From assembly GCF_030815125.1 (NCBI RefSeq), contig NZ_JAUSWH010000014.1, positions 1 to 64,000 of the forward strand: a DNA stretch of 64,000 nucleotides, in the 5' to 3' direction. The position numbers and the translations under genes were made by a program. Of this stretch, positions 27,947-36,753 are shown piece after piece; position 1 is the first letter of the stretch, and every line of letters begins with the position of its first letter. This stretch comes from Allorhizobium paknamense. GTDB taxonomy: Bacteria; Pseudomonadota; Alphaproteobacteria; Rhizobiales; Rhizobiaceae. A model generated the notes under the pieces. The model had not been told where the DNA came from. It saw only the letters and a list, made by a program, of their open reading frames with translations, and did not search any database.

Positions 27947-28345
27947 ATGACCGATCAGCCGGATTTGCCCGAAGAGGGCGTGGAACGGCCCGAAAGGCAT
28001 TCTGCCTCAGTCGTTGATCTGAAAGACTACCGGCAGGCGCGCGACCCTCTGCCCGTGACCTTCCACCGCACGGAACTGGATGCGATTCTCTGGGTCTATG
28101 GCCGTATGGTGGGCGAAGGTGAGTGGCGCGATTATGCGCTGGACCACCTGAAGGACAAGGCGGTGTTCTCCGTCTTCAAGCGCTCCGGCGAAATGCCGCT
28201 CTACCGCATCGAGAAAAACCCGAAGCTCGCCGCCAAGCAGGGCGCCTACAGCGTCGTCAACACCAATGGCATGATCCTGAAGCGCGGCCATGACCTGAAG
28301 CAGGTGTTGAAGGTGTTCGACAAGGTGCTGAAGCTGATCGATTGA
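27947..28345 (+). CDS. DUF2794 family protein
   Basis: A 132-residue protein typical of Rhizobiales, of unknown function. The conserved core is VTFHRTELDAILWVYGRMV, EWRDYALDHLKDKAVFSVFKRS and MPLYRIEKNPKLAAKQGAYSVVN. It has no signal peptide or membrane segment. AGGAG lies five bases before ATG 27947; the GTG three bases upstream would be too close to it. A family C repeat follows 24 bp after the stop. Confidence 0.85.
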   Translation: MTDQPDLPEEGVERPERHSASVVDLKDYRQARDPLPVTFHRTELDAILWVYGRMVGEGEWRDYALDHLKDKAVFSVFKRSGEMPLYRIEKNPKLAAKQGAYSVVNTNGMILKRGHDLKQVLKVFDKVLKLID

Positions 28346-28368
28346 GCGGCGCGCCGTAAGACTTGTGA

Positions 28369-28494
28369 TACCAAGGCTCGAAGATGCTAACGCATCCTCG
28401 CCTTGAAGAGATTTCGAATATCTCAAATGCATCAGGGGCTTGAGATATTCGAAAGGGGAATACCGAGAGTCATTTTCAATGACTCTCGGTATGA
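28369..28494 (+). repeat. family C mosaic element, complete
   Basis: Three stem-loops in order: AAGGCTCGAAGATGC/GCATCCTCGCCTT, TTCGAATATCTCAA/TTGAGATATTCGAA, and a perfect hairpin ATACCGAGAGTCATT with its complement across TTC at the right end. Near-identical copies lie at 50266 and 57881 (inverted). Confidence 0.85.
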
Positions 28495-28498
28495 GTCA

Positions 28499-29020
28499 CT
28501 ACTCCGGCAGGCTGTCCTTGCCCTCACCCAGCGGACGTTGCATGAAAACCGTGTCCAGCCAGTGGCCGAACTTGAAGCCCGAGCCGGTAATGCCGCCGGA
28601 ATGGACAAAGCCCAGCGACCTATGCAGACCGATGGAGGCCGGGCTTGCGCCACCGATTACCGCGATCATCTGCCGGTAGCCAAGCGCCGTGCACTGCTCG
28701 ATCAAGGCGGTCAGCAGCAGCTTGCCAACGCCCCGGCCTCGGGCGGCTTCGCCCAGATAAATGGAATCCTCCACCAGGAAGCGATAGGCGGCGCGCGTCC
28801 GGAAGAAGGACGCATAGGCATAGCCCAGGACCTCACCCCCTTCCTCGGCAATGAGATAGGGAAATTTGCCTGCGAGAATGGCCTCCATCCGGCGGCGCAT
28901 CTCCGCCTCGTCCGGCGGCTCCAGTTCATAACAGGCCGTTCCGCCAGTCACGGCCTGGGCATAAATGGCGGTAATGGCAGGGATATCGGCGAAGGAGGCG
29001 GGGCGAAGGGACAGGGTCAT
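28499..29020 (-). CDS. GNAT N-acetyltransferase, phosphinothricin acetyltransferase type
   Basis: A 173-residue acetyl-CoA-dependent acetyltransferase. The acetyl-CoA site is VEDSIYLGEAARGRGVGKLLL (R/Q-x-x-G-x-G/A motif). The order IPAITAIYAQAV near the N-terminus, GYAYASFFRTRAAYRF and HRSLGFVHSGGITGSGFKFGHWLDTVFMQR matches the PAT/Bar/YncA (methionine sulfoximine acetyltransferase) group. The natural substrate is unknown. Its stop codon lies five bases from a family C repeat. Confidence 0.87.
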   Translation of the reverse strand: MTLSLRPASFADIPAITAIYAQAVTGGTACYELEPPDEAEMRRRMEAILAGKFPYLIAEEGGEVLGYAYASFFRTRAAYRFLVEDSIYLGEAARGRGVGKLLLTALIEQCTALGYRQMIAVIGGASPASIGLHRSLGFVHSGGITGSGFKFGHWLDTVFMQRPLGEGKDSLPE

Positions 29021-29088
29021 GACAGAACGTACGCAAATGAATTTTGCCCATCATTCACGCCGCGCGATCTGGAGCAAGACATTTCTTG

Positions 29089-29189
29089 CTGCATAATTCC
29101 TTAAATCGGAACGATCTAAGGAATTATGCAGCAGATATAAAGCGCTCCAGCGAACCTTTGTGCGCCATATAGGGCGCACGGCGCTGTAG
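29089..29189 (-). repeat. family B mosaic element, complete, inverted
   Basis: CTGCATAATTCCTTAAATCG pairs with the GGAATTATGCAG arm, and the second stem-loop ends in GCGCACGGCGCTGTAG. It has the same two-hairpin layout as the copies at 38044, 51519, 54881 and 58006, and resembles the rhizobial intergenic mosaic elements (RIME type). Confidence 0.85.
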
Positions 29190-29221
29190 GGGAAAACGGC
29201 GTTGAACTTAAAATAATCGGG

Positions 29222-29250
29222 AAAAGAAAAGGGCGGCCTTTCAGCCGCCC
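29222..29250 (-). terminator. terminator of the BI-1 family gene
   Basis: On the minus strand GGGCGGC pairs with GCCGCCC across six bases and is followed by TTTTCTTTTC, about 25 bp after the stop codon of the upstream gene. Confidence 0.85.
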
Positions 29251-29274
29251 CGATCATTGCCCTGTTCCGCCCGA

Positions 29275-30045
29275 TCAGCGACGGTCGCCCATGAAGCGCA
29301 GCAGGAACAGGAAGAGGTTGATGAAATCCAGATAGAGCGTCAGCGCACCCATGATGGCCTTTCGGCTTGCGGTGTCATAGCCGTCGCTGTCCAGATATAT
29401 TTCCTTGATCTTCTGCGTGTCATAGGCGGTGAGGCCCGCGAAGATCACCACGCCCAGGATGGAGATGGCGAAGGCCATGGCGCTGGATTGCAGGAAGATA
29501 TTGACCAGCGAGGCAATGATGATGCCGAACAGGCCCATGATCATGAAGGAGCCCATGGCGCTCAGGTCACGCCGCGTCGTGTAGCCATAAAGCGACAGCG
29601 CGCCGAACGAGGCCGCCGTCACGAAGAAGGTCTGCACGATGCTGGCCCCGGTATAGACCAGGAAGATCGACGACAGCGACAGACCCACCAGACCGGCATA
29701 GACCAGGAAGGTGGTGCGGGCGGCAGAAACGCTCATCGAGGCAATGCGGAAGCTCAGGAAGAACACCAGGGCCACGGGAGCCAGCATGACAACCCATTTC
29801 AGCGGGCTGCCATAAAGGGCGGCACCCAGACCGGTCAGCATCACGCCGTTGCCGAACTGTCCGACCGCCATGGAGGGATCGGTGGTGGTCGCCAGCATGG
29901 AGATCGCCCAGGCCGCGACACCGGTGATCGCCAATCCCAGCGCCATCAGGTTATAGACCTTGACCATGTAGGCGCGAAGCCCCTGGTCGATCATCTCGGC
30001 GGAGCTGGCGCCGCGCTGAGCCTGATAGTTGCGAAAGTCAGACAT
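29275..30045 (-). CDS. Bax inhibitor-1/YccA family membrane protein (YbhL-like)
   Basis: A 256-residue inner-membrane protein with seven hydrophobic segments, beginning with a cytosolic stretch (MSDFRNYQAQRGASSAEMIDQGLRAYM) typical of alphaproteobacterial YbhL. Conserved parts are YNLMALGLAITGVAAW, AYDTQKIKEIYLDSDG and the terminal LYLDFINLFLFLLRFMGDRR. BI-1 proteins are proposed calcium leak channels; the bacterial role is unclear. The 5' leader carries a conserved hairpin and the RBS AGAGGA. Confidence 0.93.
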   Translation of the reverse strand: MSDFRNYQAQRGASSAEMIDQGLRAYMVKVYNLMALGLAITGVAAWAISMLATTTDPSMAVGQFGNGVMLTGLGAALYGSPLKWVVMLAPVALVFFLSFRIASMSVSAARTTFLVYAGLVGLSLSSIFLVYTGASIVQTFFVTAASFGALSLYGYTTRRDLSAMGSFMIMGLFGIIIASLVNIFLQSSAMAFAISILGVVIFAGLTAYDTQKIKEIYLDSDGYDTASRKAIMGALTLYLDFINLFLFLLRFMGDRR

Positions 30046-30055
30046 CGTTTCCTCT

Positions 30056-30110
30056 CACGGGCGCGTGCCAAATGCTTGGTGCGCCTCAACAAACAGCTCC
30101 GAAAACACCG
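30056..30110 (-). ncRNA. probable ybhL leader RNA motif
   Basis: Directly upstream of the BI-1/ybhL gene the minus strand folds into GGCGC-acc-CCAA loop TTGG-GCGCC (30060-30085), followed at once by CGTGAGAGGAAACG and the start codon. A structured ybhL leader in this position is described for Rhizobiales. The match is from recall of that motif, so the extent of the RNA is approximate. Confidence 0.55.
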
Positions 30111-30227
30111 GCGTCACAGCCGCCGTCGCATGCGGAGCCTTGCATGCGTGAAAACAATATGGGTCGGGTAAGGCCTTGAAGCAAGAGGATTTCCGTTAAA
30201 CTGCGGTAATGAAGGGCGCGGACGCGC

Positions 30228-32777
30228 CTACAATTCCCTCAGCACCGGCGCCGCCTTCTGCCCCAGCACCCGCCAGGTGCCGGCAAGGCCGATGCCGATG
30301 GTTGTGACCAGCGCCAGCGCCAGCGTGGCCAGCGCCACCATCGGCAGGAAGGTTACGGGCAGCTTCATCACCTGGCTCACCACATACCAGGCCGCCACGC
30401 TGCCCGCCAGAAGCGCGAAGATGGCCGTGGCAAGCCCCAGCAGCAGATATTCATAGGTGAAGGCGCGGATCAGCATGGCCCGCGTCGCACCCAGGGTCTT
30501 CAGAACGACGGCATCATGGGTGCGGGCGCGGTTTCCGGCGGCCAGCGCCCCGGCCAGCACCAGAACAGACGAGATCAGCGCAATGGCAGCCGCCGCACGA
30601 ATGGCGACAGCCAGTTGTCCGACCAGTTCGTTGACCGTATCCAGCGCATCCTTGACCCTGACCGACGTGATGGTGGGGAAGGTTTGCGTAACACTGCGCA
30701 GGATGCGTGCCTCATCCTCCGCCTTGGCCTGCGGTTCCATCAGCGTGGCGATCCAGGCATGCGGCGCGCCCGCAAAAGTATTGGGCGAGAACACCATGAC
30801 GAAGTTGATCGACAGCGACTGCCAATCCAGCTTGCGGAAATTGGCGATGGTGGCGGTGATGTTGCGGCCCAGCACATTAACCGTCACCTTGTCGCCAAGC
30901 TTCAGGCCAAGCTCCTTGCCCTCCTGCTCGGAAAAGGACACGAGCGGCTCGCCCTTGTAATCGGCGGGCCACCATTGTCCCTGCGTCACCGTGGAATTGC
31001 GCGGCACCTCGGTGGCATAGGTGATGCCGCGATCGCCGCGCAGCACCCACCGGCCTTCCGGCGGCACGTTCATTTTCGTCACATCCTGACCGTTGAAGGC
31101 GATGATCCGTCCTCTCAGCATCGGCACTTCGGTCAGCGTGCCGCCCGGCGCTTCCCGGCCGATCAAGGCGCGGAAATCCTCAAGCTGGCTGCGCTGGATA
31201 TCGACGAAGAAGAAATTCGGCGCCTTCTCGGACAAAGTGCCCGTCAAACTGCGGCGCAGATTGCCATCGATCAGCGACAGCGTCACCAGCAGCGCCAATC
31301 CAAGCCCGAGGGAGAGAATGACGGACGGCGTCAGCGCGCCGGGGCGATGAATATTGCCCACCGCCAGCCGCAGCGCGGGCGAGGAAACGCGCGGGCTGCG
31401 CCGGGCAAGGGCCGCAACCCCATAGGCCACCAGCCGCAACACCACAAAACTGCCAGCCATGGCGACAAGGAAAATCAACGCCAGCCGCCGGTCATAGGCG
31501 GTGGCCACCGCCAGCGCCGCCAGGGCGGCAATGGCCAGAGCCGCCGTGCCGACATAGGGCCAGGAGGGCAGCTTGCGCATCTCGAACCCCTGATCGCGGA
31601 ACAGCGCAGTGGCTGGAACCTCCCGGGAATGACCAAGCGGCATGGCGGCGAAGGCCAGCGTCGTCATGAGACCGAACAGGGTCGCCAGCAGCAGGGAGCG
31701 GGGGTAAAGTGCAAAATCGGCAGTGATCGGCAGATATTGCGCCAGATAATAACCGGCAATCCACGGCGCCACCATGCCCAGCATCAGCCCGAGCGCAATG
31801 CCGATACCGCTGACCAGCAGGATCTGGAAGAGATAGACCAGCACCACCACGCTTGCCGGCGCGCCCAGGCATTTCAGCGTCGCGATGACGGTGCGTTTGG
31901 AATCGAGAAAGGCGCGCACCGCATTGGCAACGCCAACACCGCCGACGATCAGCGCCGTCAGGCCGACCAGCGTCAGAAACTGGGAGAAGCGTCGGATATT
32001 CTCCGTGAGATTGGGGGCGGCGCGCTCGGCGGTACGGATCGACCATCCGGCATCGGGAAAATCCCGCTTGGCCTGGTCTTCGATGGCGGCAAGCGGCGGG
32101 GCATCGGCTTTCAGCCGGATCTTGTAGACATGTTCCACCAGACTTCCGGTGTCGATCAGGCCCGAAGCCGCAAGCGCCTGCTCGCTGACCATGATGCGCG
32201 GCGCAAAGCCGAACCCTTCCGAAACAGCATCCGGCTCGCTCTCGATCCGCCCGGTGACCACCAGCGTGGCGTTGCCGATCAACAGCCGGTCGCCGGGCTT
32301 CAGGGAAAGCCGGTCGAGCAGCAGCGGGGCCGCCACCATGCCGTAAGCATCGCCCTGCCGGGCGAGAAGATCGGCAACCGGCCTGTCCGGCTCGGCCTTG
32401 AACGTGCCGTAGAGAGGGTAAAGCCCATCCACGGCCTTGATCTCCACCAGCGATTGATCGCTGCCATCCGGCAGGCGCGCCATGGAGCGCAGGCCGGTGG
32501 AGGTGGCCACCGTGCCGAGACTGTCCAGAAAGGCCCTTTCCCTGTCACTGGCGGCACGGTTGTTCAGTTCGAACCTGAGATCGCCACCAAGCAGCGTCGT
32601 ACCCTGGCTGGCAATGGACCGCGTCATGGCGCTGGACACGGAATTGACGGCGGCAATGGCCCCCGTTCCGATGGCGATGCAGGCGAGGAAAATGTAGAAA
32701 CCCTTCAACCCGCCCCGCATTTCCCGAAGCGCCAGACGGAAGGCAAGAGCGAAGCGGGACAACAGAGCGCCCCTCAT
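30228..32777 (-). CDS. ABC exporter permease, YbbP/FtsX-like
   Basis: An 849-residue permease with two FtsX-type membrane modules, about ten hydrophobic segments, and large extracytoplasmic domains (about residues 45-255 and 515-690). Features are LREMRGGLKGFYIFLACIAIGTGAIAA at the N-terminus, FLDSKRTVIATLKCLGAPASVVVLVYLFQ, and ARTHDAVVLKTLGATRAMLIRAFTYEYLLLG. It matches YbbP, the partner of the ATPase YbbA. The gene overlaps the ATPase gene by four bases. The transported substrate is unknown; linkage to tesA is widespread and may point to lipids. Confidence 0.92.
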   Translation of the reverse strand: MRGALLSRFALAFRLALREMRGGLKGFYIFLACIAIGTGAIAAVNSVSSAMTRSIASQGTTLLGGDLRFELNNRAASDRERAFLDSLGTVATSTGLRSMARLPDGSDQSLVEIKAVDGLYPLYGTFKAEPDRPVADLLARQGDAYGMVAAPLLLDRLSLKPGDRLLIGNATLVVTGRIESEPDAVSEGFGFAPRIMVSEQALAASGLIDTGSLVEHVYKIRLKADAPPLAAIEDQAKRDFPDAGWSIRTAERAAPNLTENIRRFSQFLTLVGLTALIVGGVGVANAVRAFLDSKRTVIATLKCLGAPASVVVLVYLFQILLVSGIGIALGLMLGMVAPWIAGYYLAQYLPITADFALYPRSLLLATLFGLMTTLAFAAMPLGHSREVPATALFRDQGFEMRKLPSWPYVGTAALAIAALAALAVATAYDRRLALIFLVAMAGSFVVLRLVAYGVAALARRSPRVSSPALRLAVGNIHRPGALTPSVILSLGLGLALLVTLSLIDGNLRRSLTGTLSEKAPNFFFVDIQRSQLEDFRALIGREAPGGTLTEVPMLRGRIIAFNGQDVTKMNVPPEGRWVLRGDRGITYATEVPRNSTVTQGQWWPADYKGEPLVSFSEQEGKELGLKLGDKVTVNVLGRNITATIANFRKLDWQSLSINFVMVFSPNTFAGAPHAWIATLMEPQAKAEDEARILRSVTQTFPTITSVRVKDALDTVNELVGQLAVAIRAAAAIALISSVLVLAGALAAGNRARTHDAVVLKTLGATRAMLIRAFTYEYLLLGLATAIFALLAGSVAAWYVVSQVMKLPVTFLPMVALATLALALVTTIGIGLAGTWRVLGQKAAPVLREL

Positions 32778-33490
32778 ACCTGGACAGCCTTTTCCAGACG
32801 GGCTTCCGGCTCTTTCATCTCCGGCTCGATCCTGCCGGAGCGCACCCGCACCTGCCTGGAGCAGCGGGCGGCAAGGGCCGGATCATGGGTCACCAGCACC
32901 AGCGTCATTTGCCGTTCCTGCTGCTTTGAAAACAGGAGATCGGCGATCTGCCGCCCCGTCGCGCCGTCGAGATTGCCGGTCGGCTCATCGGCGATCAGCA
33001 CGGCGGGGGATGGCGCAAGCGCGCGCGCTATCGCCACACGCTGCTGCTCGCCGCCGGACAATTGCCCGGGATAGTGATGCAGGCGTTCGCCAAGCCCGAC
33101 CGCCTCCAGCTCGCGCCGGGCGATGGCAAAGGCATCGGCGACATTGGCCAGTTCCAGCGGCACGGCAACGTTTTCCAGCGCCGTCATGTTGGCGATGAGG
33201 TGAAAGCTCTGGAAGACGATACCGATATTCTTGCCGCGGAAATCCGCCAGCGCATCCTCCTTCAGGCCATGGAGAGCCTGACCGTTGACATGGATTTCAC
33301 CGCTGTCCAGCCGCTCCAGCCCGGCCAGCACCATCAGAAGCGTCGATTTGCCCGAGCCGGACGGCCCCACAATCCCGACGGATTCACCCGCCATGATATC
33401 CAGATCGATCTTTTTCAGCACATGGACGGAGGCTGCGGCACTGCCAAGCGTCAGATCTGCATTGCGAAGCTGGATAATGGTTTTTCCCAC
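32774..33490 (-). CDS. ABC transporter ATP-binding protein, YbbA/LolD-like
   Basis: About 238 residues with Walker A GPSGSGKST, Q-loop FQSFHLIANMTALENV, signature LSGGEQQRVAIARAL, Walker B VLIADEPTGNLDG and switch His LVTHD. It belongs to the MacB/LolD/YbbA class that powers FtsX-type permeases. A GTG start at 33490 (VGKTIIQLRNADL) has AGGA nine bases upstream and leaves room for a divergent promoter before tesA; the frame is open to 33559, but that would overlap the tesA start. Confidence 0.92.
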   Translation of the reverse strand: MGKTIIQLRNADLTLGSAAASVHVLKKIDLDIMAGESVGIVGPSGSGKSTLLMVLAGLERLDSGEIHVNGQALHGLKEDALADFRGKNIGIVFQSFHLIANMTALENVAVPLELANVADAFAIARRELEAVGLGERLHHYPGQLSGGEQQRVAIARALAPSPAVLIADEPTGNLDGATGRQIADLLFSKQQERQMTLVLVTHDPALAARCSRQVRVRSGRIEPEMKEPEARLEKAVQV

Positions 33491-33557
33491 GGATTTACGT
33501 CCTATATAGGCTTTGATAGGTGCAGAGAGGCAGTGTCGCCAATTTAGGAAAGCAGAC

Positions 33558-34286
33558 ATGGGTTTTAAAGTTGCAGGGCTTCACTTCGCCGTCATTCTGC
33601 TTGCGGGCCTGACATTTCCCCTGCTGGCGGGCGCACAGGAACAGTCGGAAGACGCCGCCCCCCAGGATATGCCGGTGATGCAGGATGATGCGGGGGCCGA
33701 GGCGCCGGTGGCCGAGCGGCAGATCCAGCTTGTCGGGCTGGGCGACAGCCTGATGGCGGGCTATCAGTTGCAGGGTTCCGAAAGCCTGCCGAGCCAGCTG
33801 GAAAAAGTGCTGCATGACCGGGGGCTGAATGTGGCGATCAGCAATGCCGGGGTTTCGGGCGATACCAGCGAAGGCGGGCTTTCCCGGGTGGACTGGTCGG
33901 TGCCGGACGGCACGGATGGCGTGATCCTGGAACTGGGCGCCAATGACGCCCTGCGCGGCATTGCCCCGGAAGAGACGGAAAAGAACCTGGCGGCCATCAT
34001 CGAGAGGCTGAAGGCGCGCAAGATCGGCGTGCTGCTGGTCGGCATGATCGCTCCACCAAACATGGGCAGCGAATACGGCAAGCGCTTCAACCCGATCTAT
34101 GCCCGGCTTTCGGAAAAATACAATCTGCCGCTTTATCCCTTCATCCTGGAGGGCGTGGCCACCGATGCCAGCCTGAAACTCGGCGACGGCATGCATCCCA
34201 ATGCCAAGGGGGTCGGCATTATTTCAGGCAAAATGGCCCCCGTGGTCGAGAGTTTTGCGAAAGCTCTAGAGGATAACAAAAGTTAA
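33558..34286 (+). CDS. tesA: SGNH esterase, acyl-CoA thioesterase I/arylesterase type
   Basis: A 242-residue exported hydrolase. A signal peptide covers about residues 1-27 (VAGLHFAVILLAGLTFPLLAGAQ). The SGNH blocks are GLGDSLMAGYQ (nucleophile Ser), ISNAGVSGDTSEGG, LELGANDALRG, and DGMHPNAKG near the C-terminus (catalytic Asp and His). A low-complexity acidic spacer of about 35 residues separates the signal peptide from the domain. ATG 33558 follows AGGAAAG. The gene is divergent from the ybbA/ybbP pair, the same arrangement as in E. coli. Confidence 0.92.
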   Translation: MGFKVAGLHFAVILLAGLTFPLLAGAQEQSEDAAPQDMPVMQDDAGAEAPVAERQIQLVGLGDSLMAGYQLQGSESLPSQLEKVLHDRGLNVAISNAGVSGDTSEGGLSRVDWSVPDGTDGVILELGANDALRGIAPEETEKNLAAIIERLKARKIGVLLVGMIAPPNMGSEYGKRFNPIYARLSEKYNLPLYPFILEGVATDASLKLGDGMHPNAKGVGIISGKMAPVVESFAKALEDNKS

Positions 34287-34431
34287 CATCTTGCTTACCA
34301 AGTGGAGGCATGATTCGCTGGAGAACAGTTTTCGCCCGGCAAGCGGGCGGAGACGGAAATGATCGGGAATACAAAGCCATGGAACGGCTTTTGATTCGCA
34401 GGCCGTTCCGACAGTTCGGGGAGAGCTCGCC

Positions 34432-35013
34432 ATGCCGAGATTGTTTACTGCCCTCGAAATTCCGCGCAGCGCGGCCTTGAGCCTGTCCCTGCTGCGCGGC
34501 GGTCTCCCAGGAGCCCGCTGGATCGACGTGGAAAATTACCACATCACCCTGCGCTTCATCGGCGATGTCGATGGCCGCACCGCCGACGAGATCGTCGACC
34601 GGCTGGACCGGATCGACAGGCCGGAATTTGAGCTCAGCCTCAACAGCATCGGCTCCTTCGGGTCAAAAAAGCCCCATTCTCTGTGGGCTGGCGTGCAGCC
34701 GAGCGCCGAAATGACCGCGCTTCAGGGAGAAATCGAACGGATCTGCCAGCGCATCGGCCTTCCCCCGGACCCCAGGAAATTCACCCCGCATGTGACGCTG
34801 GCCCGGTTGAAATCGGCCCGTCTCGATGATGTGATCCATTACCTGTCAGGGCGCGGCAATTTCCACACCGCGCCCTTTCTCGTTTCCCGCTTCGTGCTGA
34901 TGTCCTCGAAGGAATCGGTGGGCGGCGGCCCCTATCTGACGGAAGAGGTGTTTCCGCTCTACGAAGCGCAGACGGAATTCGGCTGGTCCGACAGCCTGCA
35001 GCATCCGGCGTGA
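34432..35013 (+). CDS. thpR: RNA 2',3'-cyclic phosphodiesterase ThpR (LigT)
   Basis: A 193-residue 2H phosphoesterase with both catalytic motifs: HITLRF (His37) and HVTLARL (His120). The N-terminus MPRLFTALEIP is typical. Such enzymes open 2',3'-cyclic phosphate ends of RNA. The next gene, for pterin dehydratase, starts ten bases after the stop. Confidence 0.93.
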   Translation: MPRLFTALEIPRSAALSLSLLRGGLPGARWIDVENYHITLRFIGDVDGRTADEIVDRLDRIDRPEFELSLNSIGSFGSKKPHSLWAGVQPSAEMTALQGEIERICQRIGLPPDPRKFTPHVTLARLKSARLDDVIHYLSGRGNFHTAPFLVSRFVLMSSKESVGGGPYLTEEVFPLYEAQTEFGWSDSLQHPA

Positions 35014-35023
35014 GGAGAGGCCG

Positions 35024-35326
35024 ATGCGGGATCAGAAACTGGCCGCCGAGAATGTCCGCGAGCGGATGGGCACACTGACCGAGTGGGAATTGTCGGATGA
35101 TGGCTTGAGCATTCGCCGCGACTTTGCGTTCCGGGATTTCGCGGAGGCTTTCGGCTTCATGGCCGAATGCGCGGTGGTGGCGGAAAAGCTCAACCATCAC
35201 CCGGAATGGTTCAATGTCTATCGGAGGGTGGAGGTTTGCCTCACCACCCATGATTCGGGCGGCCTGACGGCAAGGGATTTCGATCTGGGGCTGGCCATGG
35301 ACCGGATCGCCGCCCGCCGGGTTTGA
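35024..35326 (+). CDS. pterin-4a-carbinolamine dehydratase
   Basis: A 100-residue dehydratase that recycles 4a-hydroxytetrahydrobiopterin. The active-site block EKLNHHPEWFNVYRRVEVCLTTHDSGGLTARDFDLG holds His58, His59 and His76. No phenylalanine hydroxylase gene is nearby, so the physiological partner is uncertain. AGGAGAGG precedes the ATG; it is probably co-transcribed with thpR. Confidence 0.93.
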   Translation: MRDQKLAAENVRERMGTLTEWELSDDGLSIRRDFAFRDFAEAFGFMAECAVVAEKLNHHPEWFNVYRRVEVCLTTHDSGGLTARDFDLGLAMDRIAARRV

Positions 35327-35414
35327 CAGAACCGAGCGGGCTTCCCATATCAGCGAGACCGGAAGGAAAGGCGCTTTCGCCTTTCTTTCCGAGATCTGAA
35401 CAGGAAGGCTTGCC

Positions 35415-35807
35415 ATGGATGATGTCAAGATTGGTGAAATCCTGCTGCCGGGCGATGAGAAGACCCAGGAGCAGCAGGAAGCCCGGGTGAAATCCCGCTT
35501 CTGGCCGACAATGCGCAAGGCCATCCGCCAGATTCCCTTCAGCCGCGACGTGATCGCCGCCTTCTTCTGCGCCACCGACCGGCAGACGCCGCTCAGGGTA
35601 CGGGGCATTCTCTTGGCGGCCCTTGGCTATTTCGTGCTGCCTTTCGATGCCATCCCCGACATGCTGGCCGTGGTGGGCTTTACCGACGACATTGCGGTGC
35701 TGACCACGGCGCTGGCGCTGATCAACGGCCATATCCGGGAACATCATTACGAAGCCGCCGATGCCGTGCTTGCCGATGAAGAGCAGCAGGCGGCCACAAA
35801 GAGCTGA
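35415..35807 (+). CDS. YkvA family (DUF1232) protein
   Basis: A 130-residue protein with the DUF1232 segment VRGILLAALGYFVLPFDAIPDMLAVVGFTDDIAVLTTALALINGHI (residues 59-104), which contains one or two hydrophobic helices and the conserved PFDxIPD motif. Function unknown. An acidic N-terminus and C-terminus flank the core. It lies 88 bp after the dehydratase gene. Confidence 0.85.
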   Translation: MDDVKIGEILLPGDEKTQEQQEARVKSRFWPTMRKAIRQIPFSRDVIAAFFCATDRQTPLRVRGILLAALGYFVLPFDAIPDMLAVVGFTDDIAVLTTALALINGHIREHHYEAADAVLADEEQQAATKS

Positions 35808-36201
35808 TCCCGGCCCGGCGTCCAAACTCTTGCCCCATTCCTTGTGTTGGTGACGAAAGCCGGGTTTCAGCCGGTGCATTCAGCTTGTCCTATTCACGTT
35901 TCCGTTCCTGAACGTCGAGATTGCGCCGGTTTGCGACAAAAAACCCGCGATTTCGCAAGGAAATGCCGCAGGCCCGCAAGTTTCATCGATTCGGGCGGCT
36001 GGTAATCCTGCTGCGTTCAGGGTTTGGTAACCAAAATTAAGTCAAATTGAATGCAATTGATGCGTATTGGCGCGAGCGCGAATCGCCAGCCAATGCGGAA
36101 AGGAATGGCAGCAAAGTGCTGAACAAGCTTTGCACGATGCTGGAACCGGTCCACCGTGAGGGGCCGGTGGTGGTGTTGGATCAAGAAAGCGGCAGGAAAA
36201 A
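35808..36201. other. intergenic region before the IalB gene, no gene seen
   Basis: A 394-bp gap with no repeat element or recognisable ORF. The A/T-rich segment at 36025-36060 (GGTAACCAAAATTAAGTC) may hold the promoter of the IalB-family gene. Confidence 0.35.
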
Positions 36202-36711
36202 ATGTTTGTAAAAAGAATCGCAACCGCATGCGCAATGATGCTGGCCATGGCCGGCGTGGCAATGGCGCAGTCGCCCAGCCCGACCCGCATCGAGCAGTTC
36301 AAGGCTTGGGGCGCCTATTCCTACAAATCTGGCGCCAACACGGTCTGCTACGTGCTCTCCGTCCCGACCAGCAAGGAACCCGCCTCCGTCAACCACGGCG
36401 ATGTGTTCTTCATCGTATCGCAGCGCCCCGGCCAGAACATCTCCTACGAGCCGCAGGTCATGGTGGGCTATCCGCTGAAGGCCGGCTCCAAGGTAACGGT
36501 GAAGATCGATGCCAAGAGCTTCTCGATGTTCGTCAAGGACAGCGCCGCCTGGGTGGAAAATGCCGCCGAGGAGCCGGCCCTGGTTCAGGCCATGAAGACC
36601 GGCAAGAGCATGTCGGTCCAGGCCGTCTCCGGCCGTGGCACCCAGACCAATTACGCCTATTCGCTGCAAGGCATTTCGGATGCGCTGAAACGCATCGAAA
36701 AGTGCAAATAA
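36202..36711 (+). CDS. invasion-associated locus B (IalB) family protein
   Basis: A 169-residue exported protein: signal peptide 1-22 (ATACAMMLAMAGVAMA with cleavage before QSPSP), then an IalB-like domain with SGANTVCYVLSVPTSKEP, HGDVFFIVSQRPGQNISYEPQVMVGYPLKAGS and the terminal CK. Two mature cysteines (in VCYV and at the end) may form a disulfide. In Bartonella IalB aids erythrocyte invasion; rhizobial homologues are periplasmic proteins of unknown role. AGGA lies just before the ATG. Confidence 0.9.
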   Translation: MFVKRIATACAMMLAMAGVAMAQSPSPTRIEQFKAWGAYSYKSGANTVCYVLSVPTSKEPASVNHGDVFFIVSQRPGQNISYEPQVMVGYPLKAGSKVTVKIDAKSFSMFVKDSAAWVENAAEEPALVQAMKTGKSMSVQAVSGRGTQTNYAYSLQGISDALKRIEKCK

Positions 36712-36728
36712 GCAGAGTTTTGGAAAAG

Positions 36729-36753
36729 AAAGGGCCGGGTCACCGGCCCTTTT
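36729..36753 (+). terminator. terminator of the IalB-family gene
   Basis: AAAGGGCCGG pairs with CCGGCCCTTT across four bases, followed by further T residues, starting 17 bp after the stop codon. Confidence 0.88.

Noticed and set aside
28369..28494. Rho-independent terminator for the DUF2794 gene
   Set aside because: The hairpin is perfect, but the segment is one of four near-identical family C elements found in both orientations; terminator activity may be secondary.
30516..33074. 852-codon frame antisense to the ABC exporter genes
   Set aside because: Rich in His, Gln, Arg and Gly as expected of a shadow frame; the opposite strand has a clear permease and ATPase.
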